A stretch of DNA of 64,000 bases from Candidatus Gastranaerophilales bacterium (GTDB lineage: Bacteria; Cyanobacteriota; Vampirovibrionia; Gastranaerophilales; Gastranaerophilaceae). The stretch is taken from the NCBI GenBank assembly GCA_944323155.1, contig CALURL010000004.1, positions 1-64,000 on the forward strand. Direction: 5' to 3'. The notes below the pieces were generated by a model. That model was given only the letters and a program-made list of their open reading frames with translations, was not told the DNA's origin and made no database searches. Shown piece after piece: positions 19,191 through 26,821 of this stretch. A program made the position numbers and the translations under genes. Positions within the stretch are counted from its first letter, which is position 1, and each line of letters begins with the position of its first letter.

Positions 19191-19867
19191 CCGCCGCCGT
19201 AAATCGTTTCTATATATTTTTTCCCGTCTGATATTTTATCCAATTTTGTTCTTAAATGTCTTATATGAACCCTTATTGTTTCAATATCGTCATCCGGTGA
19301 ATAGCCCCATACTTCTTTTAGTAATTGTGAAGATGATACCATTGTTCCATGATTTTGGAATAACAAATTAAATATCTCAAATTCAATGGGAGTAAGTTTT
19401 GCTGTTTTATCCTTTATTTTTACGCTATAAGCTTCCGGTAAAATCGTAATATCTCCAAGTGTTAAAAGTTCTCTTGTTGATGCACTTTCAGGAATCTGGT
19501 GTGTTCTTTTTAAAAGCGCTCTTACTCTAACCTGCAACTCTTCCATTTCAAAAGGTTTAACCAGATAATCATCAACTCCGATATCAAAGCCTTTAACTTT
19601 GTCATTAATTTGAGAAAGAGCGGTAAGCATTAAAATCGGAATATTTTTAGTCGAATCGTTTTTTCGAATTCTTTGCGCAACAGTATATCCGTCAACTTCC
19701 GGCATCATTACATCAAGAATTACAACTGACGGCAGTTCCTGTTTGCATAATGCAAAACCTTTTATCCCGTCAAAGGCTTGTATAACTTTATAACCGCATA
19801 ATTCAAGATTTACTTTTATAAGCTCATTTATGGCTGAATCATCATCAATAACTAAAATTTTATTCAT
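19172..19867 (-). CDS. OmpR/PhoB-family response regulator
   Basis: A 231-residue two-component regulator. The receiver domain (1-120) has the acidic pair DDD near residue 8, the phosphoacceptor in VVILDVMMPEVDGY (about Asp52), the conserved Thr in ILMLTA and the Lys in LVKPF. The winged-helix domain (about 130-231) shows KLTPIEFEIFNLL, IETIRVHIRHLRTKL and the terminal YIETIYGGGYKLVI wing. No histidine kinase gene is adjacent, so it is an orphan here, as are several cyanobacterial OmpR-type regulators. Its targets cannot be read from the sequence. Confidence 0.93.
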   Translation of the reverse strand: MNKILVIDDDSAINELIKVNLELCGYKVIQAFDGIKGFALCKQELPSVVILDVMMPEVDGYTVAQRIRKNDSTKNIPILMLTALSQINDKVKGFDIGVDDYLVKPFEMEELQVRVRALLKRTHQIPESASTRELLTLGDITILPEAYSVKIKDKTAKLTPIEFEIFNLLFQNHGTMVSSSQLLKEVWGYSPDDDIETIRVHIRHLRTKLDKISDGKKYIETIYGGGYKLVI

Positions 19868-20108
19868 ATCTGAATTCTATATTTAAAAGAAAAAAAATAC
19901 AATATATAATGTTAAAAAATATTAATAAAAATAGTACGTTCGATTAATTCAATTTGCCTGGCTTTTCGGCATATTGTGTTGATAAGATTTGTAAATTTCT
20001 AAATAAAAAGTGTAAATTTTACAAATTTTTGAATTTTTATTGTAATATGTTAATTGCGTAACAGCAATTTGTAGTAGATAAGTATACATTTATAAGGAGG
20101 CACATGAA

Positions 20109-20564
20109 TTGGCAATAACTTCACCTTTTACAGCATTTCAGGAAAACGGTAAAAAAGAAATCCACTTAGGACAACATGTTTTAGCAGAATTTTTTGAATG
20201 TGACCCAAATACATTAAACAGTATTGATAAAGTAGAAAAATATATGGTGGATGCCGCCCTTGAATGTGGTGCGACTATTGTCCAAAAATGTTTCCATATG
20301 TTTAACCCCTACGGAGTTTCAGGTGTTGTAATTATTTCTGAAAGCCATTTGGCTATACACACTTGGCCTGAACTGGGTTATGCAGCGGTTGATTTATTCA
20401 CTTGCGGCGATAAATGCGACCCGAAAGTTTCTTATGAATTTTTGAAAAAAATGTTTAACTCTAAAAAAGCTTCATTTACTGAATTAAAAAGAGGTATTAT
20501 TGATGAAGCTACGATGAAGGTTGCTGAAAAACCTTTTGAAATTATGCAGCAACTGGAAGATTAA
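20109..20564 (+). CDS. speD: S-adenosylmethionine decarboxylase proenzyme
   Basis: A 151-residue bacterial-type AdoMetDC, supplying decarboxylated SAM for spermidine synthesis. It self-cleaves between Glu78 and Ser79 (SESHLAIHTWPE); Ser79 becomes the pyruvoyl cofactor. His84 and Cys99 (FTCGD) match the processing and catalytic residues of the Thermotoga enzyme. I take the TTG at 20109: it has AAGGAGG at good spacing. The closer ATG at 20104 reads only four codons before a stop in another frame. No speE is adjacent. A strong terminator follows at 20622. Confidence 0.93.
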   Translation: MAITSPFTAFQENGKKEIHLGQHVLAEFFECDPNTLNSIDKVEKYMVDAALECGATIVQKCFHMFNPYGVSGVVIISESHLAIHTWPELGYAAVDLFTCGDKCDPKVSYEFLKKMFNSKKASFTELKRGIIDEATMKVAEKPFEIMQQLED

Positions 20565-20621
20565 CAAAGACTCCTTTCTAGACCTTGGCTTGTAAGGTCA
20601 AGGGCTAATATTTATGATATT

Positions 20622-20662
20622 AATACGATAATCATCTATTTGATTATCGTATTCTTTTTCTT
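20622..20662 (+). terminator. Rho-independent terminator of speD
   Basis: A perfect 13-base-pair stem (20622-20634 with 20641-20653) closes a six-base loop and is followed by CTTTTTCTTT. Confidence 0.9.
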
Positions 20663-20743
20663 TGTAAAAACATGTAAATAATTTGACTTTTTTGCATGAC
20701 AAAATTTCCTGGATAGAATATTATTTTATTATCCAGGGAGGTT

Positions 20744-21226
20744 ATGATGCTGGAAGATATAATAGAAAGAAAATCTAATTTTGATTTGACATCCAAGAGT
20801 GCTTTTTCTAGAGAAGATGAAGTCTTTACTTCTCGTTCTTATGCCGCACTTCTTGCAAAAAATATTATACCTTATTCACACAGAAAAATCGCAGATAATT
20901 ATGTTATTATAAAGCGTGTATTTAAATTTCAGGCTGTTATGCCAAGAATTACTAATTCTGAACGTGCTTTGCTTGCAAAATATGATTTTAATACACTGGA
21001 ATATACTACAGTAAAGCAGATGTATGAAGAACTTGCTTTGTTACAAAAGTGGGCTGTATCCGGTGATGAAAATCTTAAAAAAGATGCGGATATGCTTCTT
21101 GATATCAGAACTAAAGAATTGAAATTTATTGTTGCAAATAGTTATGCAAATATTTCCAATGAAATTTATAAGGGCTATGTGGCTCTTGAAAACTATTTCC
21201 AGGAAATAAGCAAGTATACCGAGTAA
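20744..21226 (+). CDS. Hypothetical protein, mostly helical
   Basis: A 160-residue soluble protein that I do not recognise. AGGGAGG precedes two ATGs in tandem (20744 and 20747). The middle (ITNSERALLAKYDFNTLEYTTVKQMYEELALL, seen as two helices) and the end (ISNEIYKGYVALENYFQEISK) are helical and charged. There are no membrane segments or cysteine motifs. It is a single-gene unit, bounded by the speD terminator upstream and its own terminator at 21240. Confidence 0.7.
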   Translation: MMLEDIIERKSNFDLTSKSAFSREDEVFTSRSYAALLAKNIIPYSHRKIADNYVIIKRVFKFQAVMPRITNSERALLAKYDFNTLEYTTVKQMYEELALLQKWAVSGDENLKKDADMLLDIRTKELKFIVANSYANISNEIYKGYVALENYFQEISKYTE

Positions 21227-21239
21227 AACTGAAATAGAT

Positions 21240-21267
21240 AAAAGCGGTCTTTAAAAGCCGCTTTTTT
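21240..21267 (+). terminator. Rho-independent terminator
   Basis: The stem AAAGCGG (21241-21247) with CCGCTTT (21258-21264) is followed by a T run. It ends the 20744 gene and lies just before the convergent XRE gene. Confidence 0.85.
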
Positions 21268-21588
21268 AGTCGTTAATTGTTGCTTTTATTAGTTTGTATA
21301 TTGTTTCAATTTTTTCTCTGTCTTTGAGATTTTGAATATCTGAAATTATTTCTTTGATTAAATCTTCTGTTGGCTTAATATGTTCTATTGTAAATAATTC
21401 TGCACTGGAAACATTAAGTAAGGAAATGATTTTTTCAAGAGTGTCTGCAGTCAAAAAATTTTCACCGGTTTCAATTCCGCTTAGTGTGCGCGGTGCGATA
21501 TCAATTTTTCTGCAAATTGTTCCTGTGTAAAACCTCTTTTTTGTCTTAATCTTTTTATTTTTGCACCAAGTTGTTTTTTTATATTCAC
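21266..21588 (-). pseudogene. XRE-family HTH regulator broken by a one-base frameshift
   Basis: From GTG 21588, with GAGGT upstream, the reading is a normal XRE start: KKQLGAKIKRLRQKRGFTQE, then QFAEK. The frame is then lost at the T5 run at 21505-21509 (A5 on the coding strand). The other frame continues perfectly with IDIAPRTLSGIETGENFLTA and a helical C-terminal domain to 21266. One added A in that run would restore a protein of about 108 residues with an intact helix-turn-helix. This may be a real inactivating mutation, a switchable homopolymer or a sequencing slip. An apparent 122-residue reading through 21634 is an artefact of the shift. Confidence 0.85.
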
Positions 21589-21853
21589 GATATTTAACCT
21601 CTAATTTATTGTAAAAGATTAGCTTATGTTTCAAAATGAGATTAAATTGATTAATTCTAATAAATATTGCTATGTAGTTTCATATTTTTGATTAATATAT
21701 TAATAAATGTAAAGCACTGAAAGTATTATCATAAAAGCTGTTTTTAAAAATTTTGATATTTAATATCTTATTTTATGCAATTTATGAAATTAAAATGTTT
21801 TTATATAAATGTGATTGAACTCACAAGAGTAGTATAAAAATAAGGAGGATTTT

Positions 21854-22141
21854 ATGACAATGGATGTTAATGGTGCCGCAGGTAAAGTTTCAATTGGGGC
21901 AATAACAGGTATGACTAGTGGTCTAATTAATTCTGATGAAACAAAGTCTGATAGTGCAAAAATAAAAGATAGTATTTTTTCAACTCCAAAAAATGATAAA
22001 AATGATCTAAAAATTCAACAGCATAGAGCAGAAGAGGTTGCCAAAGGGGCTGCAGCCGGTGGAATTATTGGCGGTTTGGAAATTCTGACAACAAACAGTA
22101 AAGTCAATAATGATGGTAAAAAACTGGATGTAAAACAATAA
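21854..22141 (+). CDS. Small hypothetical protein with glycine-rich segments
   Basis: A 95-residue protein starting at ATG 21854 with AAGGAGG upstream. Two Gly/Ala-rich stretches (GKVSIGAITGMTSGLI near 10-25 and AKGAAAGGIIGGLEIL near 62-78) flank a lysine/aspartate-rich polar middle. The second resembles a glycine-zipper helix of the kind that inserts into or packs on membranes. It has its own upstream region of about 220 bases and a strong terminator after it. Function unknown. Confidence 0.7.
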   Translation: MTMDVNGAAGKVSIGAITGMTSGLINSDETKSDSAKIKDSIFSTPKNDKNDLKIQQHRAEEVAKGAAAGGIIGGLEILTTNSKVNNDGKKLDVKQ

Positions 22142-22172
22142 AAAAACGAGGGATTATATCCCTCGTTTTTTA
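22141..22172. terminator. Bidirectional terminator between small protein gene and rpsP
   Basis: Stem AACGAGGGA (22145-22153) with TCCCTCGTT (22159-22167), flanked by an A run on the left and a T run on the right, so it can serve both converging genes. Confidence 0.9.
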
Positions 22173-22185
22173 TATATTTTTTTAA

Positions 22186-22581
22186 TTAAGCATTAGCTTC
22201 TTCAGCCGGAGCTTCTTCGCTAGCAGCAGCTTCCGCAGCGGCTTTAGCTTCAGCTTCTGCAGCAGCCTTTGCCTCTGCTTCTGCTTGAGCCTTAGCTTGA
22301 GCTTTTTTAGAAAGTTTTACTGTTTCTTTTTTAACGTAATTTAAAGTGCCGTCATCGTTGCAGTTTTTAATCAAGTAAGCAACAGTTTCTGTAGGCTGAG
22401 CACCTTTTTTTATCCAATCTAAAGCTGTAGCTTTATCAAGTTTCATAACTTTAGTTTTAGGATTATAGTGGCCTAATTCTTGAATAGGTCTTCCATCACG
22501 TTTAGTTGTTGAGTTGATTACGATAATTCTGTATGTAGGGTTCTTTTTAGCACCCAATCTTTTTAATCTGATTTTTAACAT
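22186..22581 (-). CDS. rpsP: 30S ribosomal protein S16 with Ala/Glu-rich C-terminal tail
   Basis: A 131-residue S16, a 30S assembly protein. The core (1-85) has the standard motifs KIRLKRLGAKKNPTYRIIV, RDGRPIQELGHYNPK and LDWIKKGAQPTETV. An extra C-terminal tail of about 40 residues follows, nearly all Ala, Glu and Lys (KAQAEAEAKAAAEAEAKAAA, then further Ala/Glu), which is low-complexity and likely helical or disordered. rimM, trmD and ffh, the usual neighbours, are absent; the gene is monocistronic. A GC-rich untranslated region lies upstream. Confidence 0.96.
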   Translation of the reverse strand: MLKIRLKRLGAKKNPTYRIIVINSTTKRDGRPIQELGHYNPKTKVMKLDKATALDWIKKGAQPTETVAYLIKNCNDDGTLNYVKKETVKLSKKAQAKAQAEAEAKAAAEAEAKAAAEAAASEEAPAEEANA

Positions 22582-22613
22582 TTTATTTTTCCCTTATTTT
22601 TGTTGTATTCTTA

Positions 22614-22690
22614 TCGGGGATATCATCCAACGCAGCCGCCGCTTTGTATGCCAGCCCCTTGAGCAAGGCTAAGAGGAATTGCCCTGTTCC
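22614..22690 (-). other. GC-rich, possibly structured leader upstream of rpsP
   Basis: About 75 bases of clearly GC-rich sequence lie in an AT-rich gap between rpsP and the divergent FliI-type ATPase gene. Short self-complementary parts are visible (for example CCTTG-AGC-AAGG at 22656-22667 on the plus strand, and GGGG/CCCC ends in the minus-strand transcript). It could be an autoregulatory rpsP leader or a small RNA. I could not match it to SRP RNA, 6S RNA or a tRNA. Confidence 0.35.
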
Positions 22691-22756
22691 ATTTATATCA
22701 AAACATAAATATATTCAATTATCAAGCCATTTTTAAGAAATATATATTGTAACAAT

Positions 22757-22784
22757 TTGATTATTTGGTCAAAATGATTATAAT
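22757..22784 (+). promoter_or_regulatory. Promoter for leaderless FliI-type ATPase gene
   Basis: TTGATT (22757-22762), a 16-base spacer and a perfect TATAAT (22779-22784) end seven bases before the ATG at 22792. The predicted transcription start is therefore at the start codon, and there is no Shine-Dalgarno sequence. Confidence 0.6.
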
Positions 22785-22791
22785 AATTTAT

Positions 22792-24138
22792 ATGAAGGGT
22801 TTGGATACAAGCAGTTTAGATGATTTAAAATTACGTGTTCATAAAAAACTAGAGGAAACAGAATTATACCGGTTTAAAGGAACTGTTTCCAAACTTTTAG
22901 GTTTGACAGTTGAGGTTAAGCTGCCAGGATTAAAGATTGGTGATTTGTGTTATATTGAGACTTATGACGGTAAGCAAAAACCGGCTGAGGTTGTTGCATT
23001 TAAAGGCGAAGCCGCGCAGTTGCTTTTGTTATATGATGGAGAAGGCATTGGTCAGGGAAGCTTAGTAACTACTACAGGGCGTCCGATTATTATTCCTGTT
23101 GGAGATTTCTTGTTGGGAAGGCTTATTAATCCAATGGGCGAACCAATTGATGATAAGCCTTTAGATACAACAGGAGCAGTTTGGCGTCCTATTGAGGGAC
23201 CTCCTCCGGGGCCTTTTGAAAGACCTATTATTACGGAAATGTTTTCGACAGGTGTTCGCGCAATAGACAGTTGTATGACAATGGGCTGTGGTCAGCGTTT
23301 AGGTTTATTTGCAGGATCTGGTGTAGGTAAAAGTACGCTTTTGGGTATGATTGCAAGAAATTCAGACGCAGATGTAAACGTTATGGCGCTGATTGGAGAA
23401 CGCGGCCGTGAAGTAAAAGAATTTGTTGAAGATTCTCTTGGTGAAGAAGGTATGAAAAAGTCTGTACTGGTTTGTTCAACCGGTGACCAGCCGCCTCTAA
23501 TCAGGCAGAAAGCTTTACTTACTGCTACTGCTGTGTGTGAATATTTTAGAGATCAGGGTAAAAAAGTTTTTCTTATGACAGATACAGTTACCCGTTGCGC
23601 TATGGCAGGGCGTGAAGTAGGATTGTCAATCGGAGAGCCTCCTACTATGAAAGGTTATCCGCCTTCAATCTTTTCATGGCTGCAAAAAGTTCTTGAACGC
23701 GCGGGAAATTCTCCGAAAGGCTCAATTACAGCATTATATACAGTTTTAATGGAAGGTGATGACATTTCAGACCCGATTGTAGATATTGTCCGCGGGATTG
23801 TTGACGGGCACATTTTCCTATCAAGAAAAGTTGCCGAGATGAACCATTACCCTGCAATTGACGTTTTAGGAAGTATTTCAAGGCTTATGTCTGCTATTGC
23901 TACTCCCGAACACAAAGAAGCTGCCGGTAAAATGAGAAAAATTATGGCAATGTATCGAGAAAATAAGGATTTGATTGATGTAGGTATGTATCAGCCTGGG
24001 ACTAACCCGAAACTTGATATTGCAATTGAAATGATGCCAAAAGTTAACGCATTTTTGCAGCAGAGAACTTCTGATCTCGTAAGTATGGATACAACAATAA
24101 GCACTCTTATTGATATGATGAAAGATGTAGATATTTAA
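22792..24138 (+). CDS. fliI: FliI/SctN-type flagellar or type III export ATPase
   Basis: A 448-residue F1-beta-like ATPase of the FliI/YscN/SctN group. From the ATG at 22792, Walker A is AGSGVGKST at about residues 174-182, followed by NVMALIGERGREVKEF, the Walker B strand KVFLMTDTVTR and EVGLSIGEPPTMKGYPPSIF, all characteristic of export ATPases rather than ATP synthase beta. An alternative TTG at 22765 lies inside the promoter. No fliH, fliJ, fliG, fliF or flhB gene is nearby; zupT follows. With the soluble FlhA_C fusion at 7700 it may belong to a reduced export device. The ATPase family is firm, the system is not. Confidence 0.9.
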   Translation: MKGLDTSSLDDLKLRVHKKLEETELYRFKGTVSKLLGLTVEVKLPGLKIGDLCYIETYDGKQKPAEVVAFKGEAAQLLLLYDGEGIGQGSLVTTTGRPIIIPVGDFLLGRLINPMGEPIDDKPLDTTGAVWRPIEGPPPGPFERPIITEMFSTGVRAIDSCMTMGCGQRLGLFAGSGVGKSTLLGMIARNSDADVNVMALIGERGREVKEFVEDSLGEEGMKKSVLVCSTGDQPPLIRQKALLTATAVCEYFRDQGKKVFLMTDTVTRCAMAGREVGLSIGEPPTMKGYPPSIFSWLQKVLERAGNSPKGSITALYTVLMEGDDISDPIVDIVRGIVDGHIFLSRKVAEMNHYPAIDVLGSISRLMSAIATPEHKEAAGKMRKIMAMYRENKDLIDVGMYQPGTNPKLDIAIEMMPKVNAFLQQRTSDLVSMDTTISTLIDMMKDVDI

Positions 24139-24176
24139 TTTGTTCGTGGTAATATTATTTTTGGAGGAATAGTGAA

Positions 24177-24977
24177 ATGGTATTACCACAGAATTTTGGT
24201 TTAGCAATGCTAATTACCCTGTTTGCAGGTTTAACAACTGCAATCGGCGGTGCTGTAGCGTTTATTGTTAAGAAAGATAATTTGAAAGCTCTATCAGTCG
24301 GACTCGGTTTTTCGGCTGGTGTTATGATATTTCTTTCTTTTACTGATATTATTCCTGAAGCAGGTGAAATGCTTTCCAAAAATTTTCCGAATACACATGA
24401 ATGGCTTGTGTTTTCAGGTTTTATAATCGGAATTGTTGTTGCAATATTAATAGATTACTTTTTACCTGATCACATAGATCCGGATGAACTTTTAGAACCA
24501 GATGCTCCTTGTAAGCATAATCATAAAATAAAAAGAGCAGGATTGTTGACCGCAATTGCAATATGTGTGCATAATTTCCCAGAAGGAATGGCTACATTTT
24601 TAACTACTACGCAGAATATAACTTTAGGTTTGTCCGTTGGGCTGGCTATTGCAATTCATAATATTCCGGAAGGTATTGCAGTAGCGCTTCCTATATATCA
24701 TGTTACAGGAAAACGCCGTTATGCAATGCTTTATGCTGCGTTATCCGGAATTACTGAACCTATCGGGGCTTTAATTGGAATGTTCTTGTTCAGCCTGTTT
24801 ATTCCACAAATTCTTGTTGGAATTTTACTCGCTGCAGTTGCTGGTATAATGATTTATTTATCATTTGATACGCTGCTTCCGCTTGCAAGAGAATACGGAA
24901 ACTGGCATTTATCAATGGTAGGTATTGTTTCTGGAATGCTATTTATATGGATAGGCTTAATATTACTGGGTATGTAG
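24177..24977 (+). CDS. zupT: ZIP-family zinc/divalent metal transporter ZupT
   Basis: A 266-residue inner-membrane protein with about eight hydrophobic segments, importing zinc and other divalent metals. The two metal-binding helices carry the family signatures HNFPEGMA and HNIPEGIA, and a histidine-containing loop (KHNHKIKRAG) lies between spans 3 and 4. Length and motif order match bacterial ZupT. GGAGG precedes the ATG at 24177, and the gene starts 38 bases after the FliI-type ATPase, so it may be co-transcribed with it. Confidence 0.93.
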   Translation: MVLPQNFGLAMLITLFAGLTTAIGGAVAFIVKKDNLKALSVGLGFSAGVMIFLSFTDIIPEAGEMLSKNFPNTHEWLVFSGFIIGIVVAILIDYFLPDHIDPDELLEPDAPCKHNHKIKRAGLLTAIAICVHNFPEGMATFLTTTQNITLGLSVGLAIAIHNIPEGIAVALPIYHVTGKRRYAMLYAALSGITEPIGALIGMFLFSLFIPQILVGILLAAVAGIMIYLSFDTLLPLAREYGNWHLSMVGIVSGMLFIWIGLILLGM

Positions 24978-24996
24978 TTAAATTGTAGAGGTATGA

Positions 24997-26067
24997 ATGT
25001 CTAATTTATCTAATCTATTTGATTTTGGCAGAAATTTATATGCAATGCCATCTTACATGTCAAATTCCGGTAAAGCTATGATACCTCTTCGTTACTTTTT
25101 TGAATTAACATACCGGTGTAATTTACAGTGTCCTTATTGTTATGTTGGAAGTGACAGAAATAAAGAAGAACTTACAACTGATGAATGGTTTAAGATTATT
25201 GAGCAAATTCCGTTTTATTCATTCGTAACTCTTGTTGGCGGTGAACCGTTAATTAGAAAAGATTTTATAGACATCTTGCTGAAAACAGCTAAAAAGACAA
25301 TGGGCAAACTTAATGTTGTCTCAAACGGAATTTTGATTAATGATGATATAATCGACGCTTTTATAAAAAGTAAAATGATGCTTTTATCAGTTTCTCTAGA
25401 TGGTTTCGGGAAAAATCATGACTTCAATAGGGCAAAAGACGGTATATGGGATAAAATTATGAATAATTTTGATAACATGAATTCCCGTAAAAAACGTCCG
25501 ATGATTGATATTAAGACAATTGTTCTTGAAAATAACCTTGATGATTTGCCAAAACTTTACAAGATGTGTGATGAAAAAAATTTTAATTTTTTATCAATAT
25601 CGTTTTTGAGAAATAACAATTTAAAACAAAATTCTGTTCTTTTCGATACTTTTGTTCCTGAGTTTAATGCAAATTATCCGATAGAAAAATACTTTGATAT
25701 GGAGCATTTTAAGGAAGTTTATAAGGAATTGATGAGTTTATCTAAAAAGTCAAAAGTTCAGATACGTTTTTCTCCAAAATTTGAGTATGCAAAAGACCCT
25801 CTGGCAAAAATTGAAGAATTTTTTAATACACCTTCTGATAAACCTGTGTCAGAGATTTATAAGCCGTGTATGTATCCGTATTCTAATATGATGATAAATC
25901 CTCATGGCGATGTTTATCCTTGTTTATCTCAGAGAATAGGTAATGTTAAAGATATGTCTTTAATAGATGTATTCAATCTTCCGCACTACAGATGTTTCCG
26001 AAAAAATCTTAAGGCTGCAAAGGTTTTCGGCGCTTGCCAGATGTGCTGCGAATTATGTGTAAAATAG
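24997..26067 (+). CDS. Radical SAM protein with SPASM-type C terminus
   Basis: A 356-residue radical SAM enzyme. The cluster motif is CNLQCPYC (about residues 38-45), followed by TLVGGEPLIRKDF and VSNGILIND. The C-terminal part has a cysteine pattern of SPASM type (CMYPYSNMMINPHGDVYPCLSQ region, then CR and CQMCCELC), which holds extra iron-sulfur clusters and is common in peptide-modifying maturases and in coenzyme PqqE/MoaA-like enzymes. No short precursor peptide gene is evident next to it, so the substrate is unknown. It starts 19 bases after zupT. Confidence 0.87.
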   Translation: MSNLSNLFDFGRNLYAMPSYMSNSGKAMIPLRYFFELTYRCNLQCPYCYVGSDRNKEELTTDEWFKIIEQIPFYSFVTLVGGEPLIRKDFIDILLKTAKKTMGKLNVVSNGILINDDIIDAFIKSKMMLLSVSLDGFGKNHDFNRAKDGIWDKIMNNFDNMNSRKKRPMIDIKTIVLENNLDDLPKLYKMCDEKNFNFLSISFLRNNNLKQNSVLFDTFVPEFNANYPIEKYFDMEHFKEVYKELMSLSKKSKVQIRFSPKFEYAKDPLAKIEEFFNTPSDKPVSEIYKPCMYPYSNMMINPHGDVYPCLSQRIGNVKDMSLIDVFNLPHYRCFRKNLKAAKVFGACQMCCELCVK

Positions 26068-26155
26068 TTTTTTGTCCATGAAATTGTTGACATGAGTGCA
26101 TGTATATTTTATTGGGGACTTTTATTATTTGAAAAATAGTTTATACTGATAATGT

Positions 26156-26257
26156 AAACGGTTAAGGCTCAAACCCTTTGATGGTAAAGCTGTTTGCCGT
26201 TTGAATAGGGAGAAGTGTTATTATTATGCTTACACTCAGACCTTAATAAAAGGGTTT
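26156..26257 (+). promoter_or_regulatory. Possible structured leader with competing hairpins
   Basis: AAACGG (26156-26161) and CAAAC (26170-26174) can pair with the contiguous GTTTGCCGTTT (26192-26202). Alternatively AAACCCTTT (26171-26179) can pair perfectly with AAAGGGTTT (26249-26257). The two foldings exclude each other. A six-codon reading frame with its own AGGGAG site (ATG 26226) lies between the arms. This looks like a switchable leader for the gene at 26281; no known riboswitch class was recognised. Confidence 0.35.
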
Positions 26258-26281
26258 TGTGTTAATCTTGTGGAGACATAA

Positions 26282-26680
26282 ATGGGATATATTCATTGCT
26301 GTGGTGCTTTGCACAAGACAAGGACATATAAGCTTGCGCCGCAGACAGAATTTTTAGTGTGTGAAGTAGACTATCTTTCAAAATGTCCGGTATGCGGGCA
26401 TACTGTTGTCCAACTTACAAGAATTGATAAAAACAAAAATTTATCTGTTATAAGAAAGGTAAATACTAAGGCTAAAAAATTTTTTCAAAAACTAAAAAGC
26501 CAATTTATTTATGAAATTCGTTCGTATAATTATTCATCAAATTCGAGTAGTGATTTTTACCTTAACTACAATGAATATGGTGTGAAAAAACGCTGTTATT
26601 CAAATCTTAGTTCATTGAAGATAGGTTTAACAGAAAATAAAGATTTAAAATCAATAGATGTTATAAATGTCAAAAATTAA
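26282..26680 (+). CDS. Small zinc-ribbon-like protein at the edge of the virion cassette
   Basis: A 132-residue protein starting MGYIHCCGALHKTRTYKL. Cys6-Cys7 and a later CPVCGH (about residues 38-43), together with other cysteine and histidine residues, suggest a small zinc ribbon. The rest is basic and serine/asparagine-rich, without a known domain. It follows a roughly 210-base leader region and is closed by a terminator at 26706. Small zinc-ribbon proteins are common at the edges of phage modules, so I treat it as the first gene of, or next to, the virion cassette. Confidence 0.6.
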   Translation: MGYIHCCGALHKTRTYKLAPQTEFLVCEVDYLSKCPVCGHTVVQLTRIDKNKNLSVIRKVNTKAKKFFQKLKSQFIYEIRSYNYSSNSSSDFYLNYNEYGVKKRCYSNLSSLKIGLTENKDLKSIDVINVKN

Positions 26681-26705
26681 TCCTTTTACTATCTTACTCA
26701 TTAGC

Positions 26706-26733
26706 AGGAAGCTTATGCTTCCTCTTTCTTTTT
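26706..26733 (+). terminator. Rho-independent terminator
   Basis: AGGAAGC (26706-26712), loop TTAT, GCTTCCT (26717-26723), then CTTTCTTTTT. It separates the zinc-ribbon-like gene from the LuxR-type HTH gene. Confidence 0.85.
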
Positions 26734-26821
26734 AATGAAACAGGAAATATTATGAAAGTTAAATAATTCTTTTTTAGTAAGCTAGTATAAGACTAACCAA
26801 AATATAAATAAAGGAATTAAG

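Noticed and set aside
21589-21634. Longer start for the XRE-type gene
   Set aside because: This reading belongs to the shifted frame and has no relation to an HTH N terminus; the GTG at 21588 in the other frame fits the family.
22614-22690. Considered as SRP 4.5S RNA, 6S RNA or a tRNA
   Set aside because: The conserved SRP loop (GGAAGGAAGCAG-type) and the tRNA T-loop (GGTTCGA-type) are absent on both strands, and no long 6S-like stem can be drawn.
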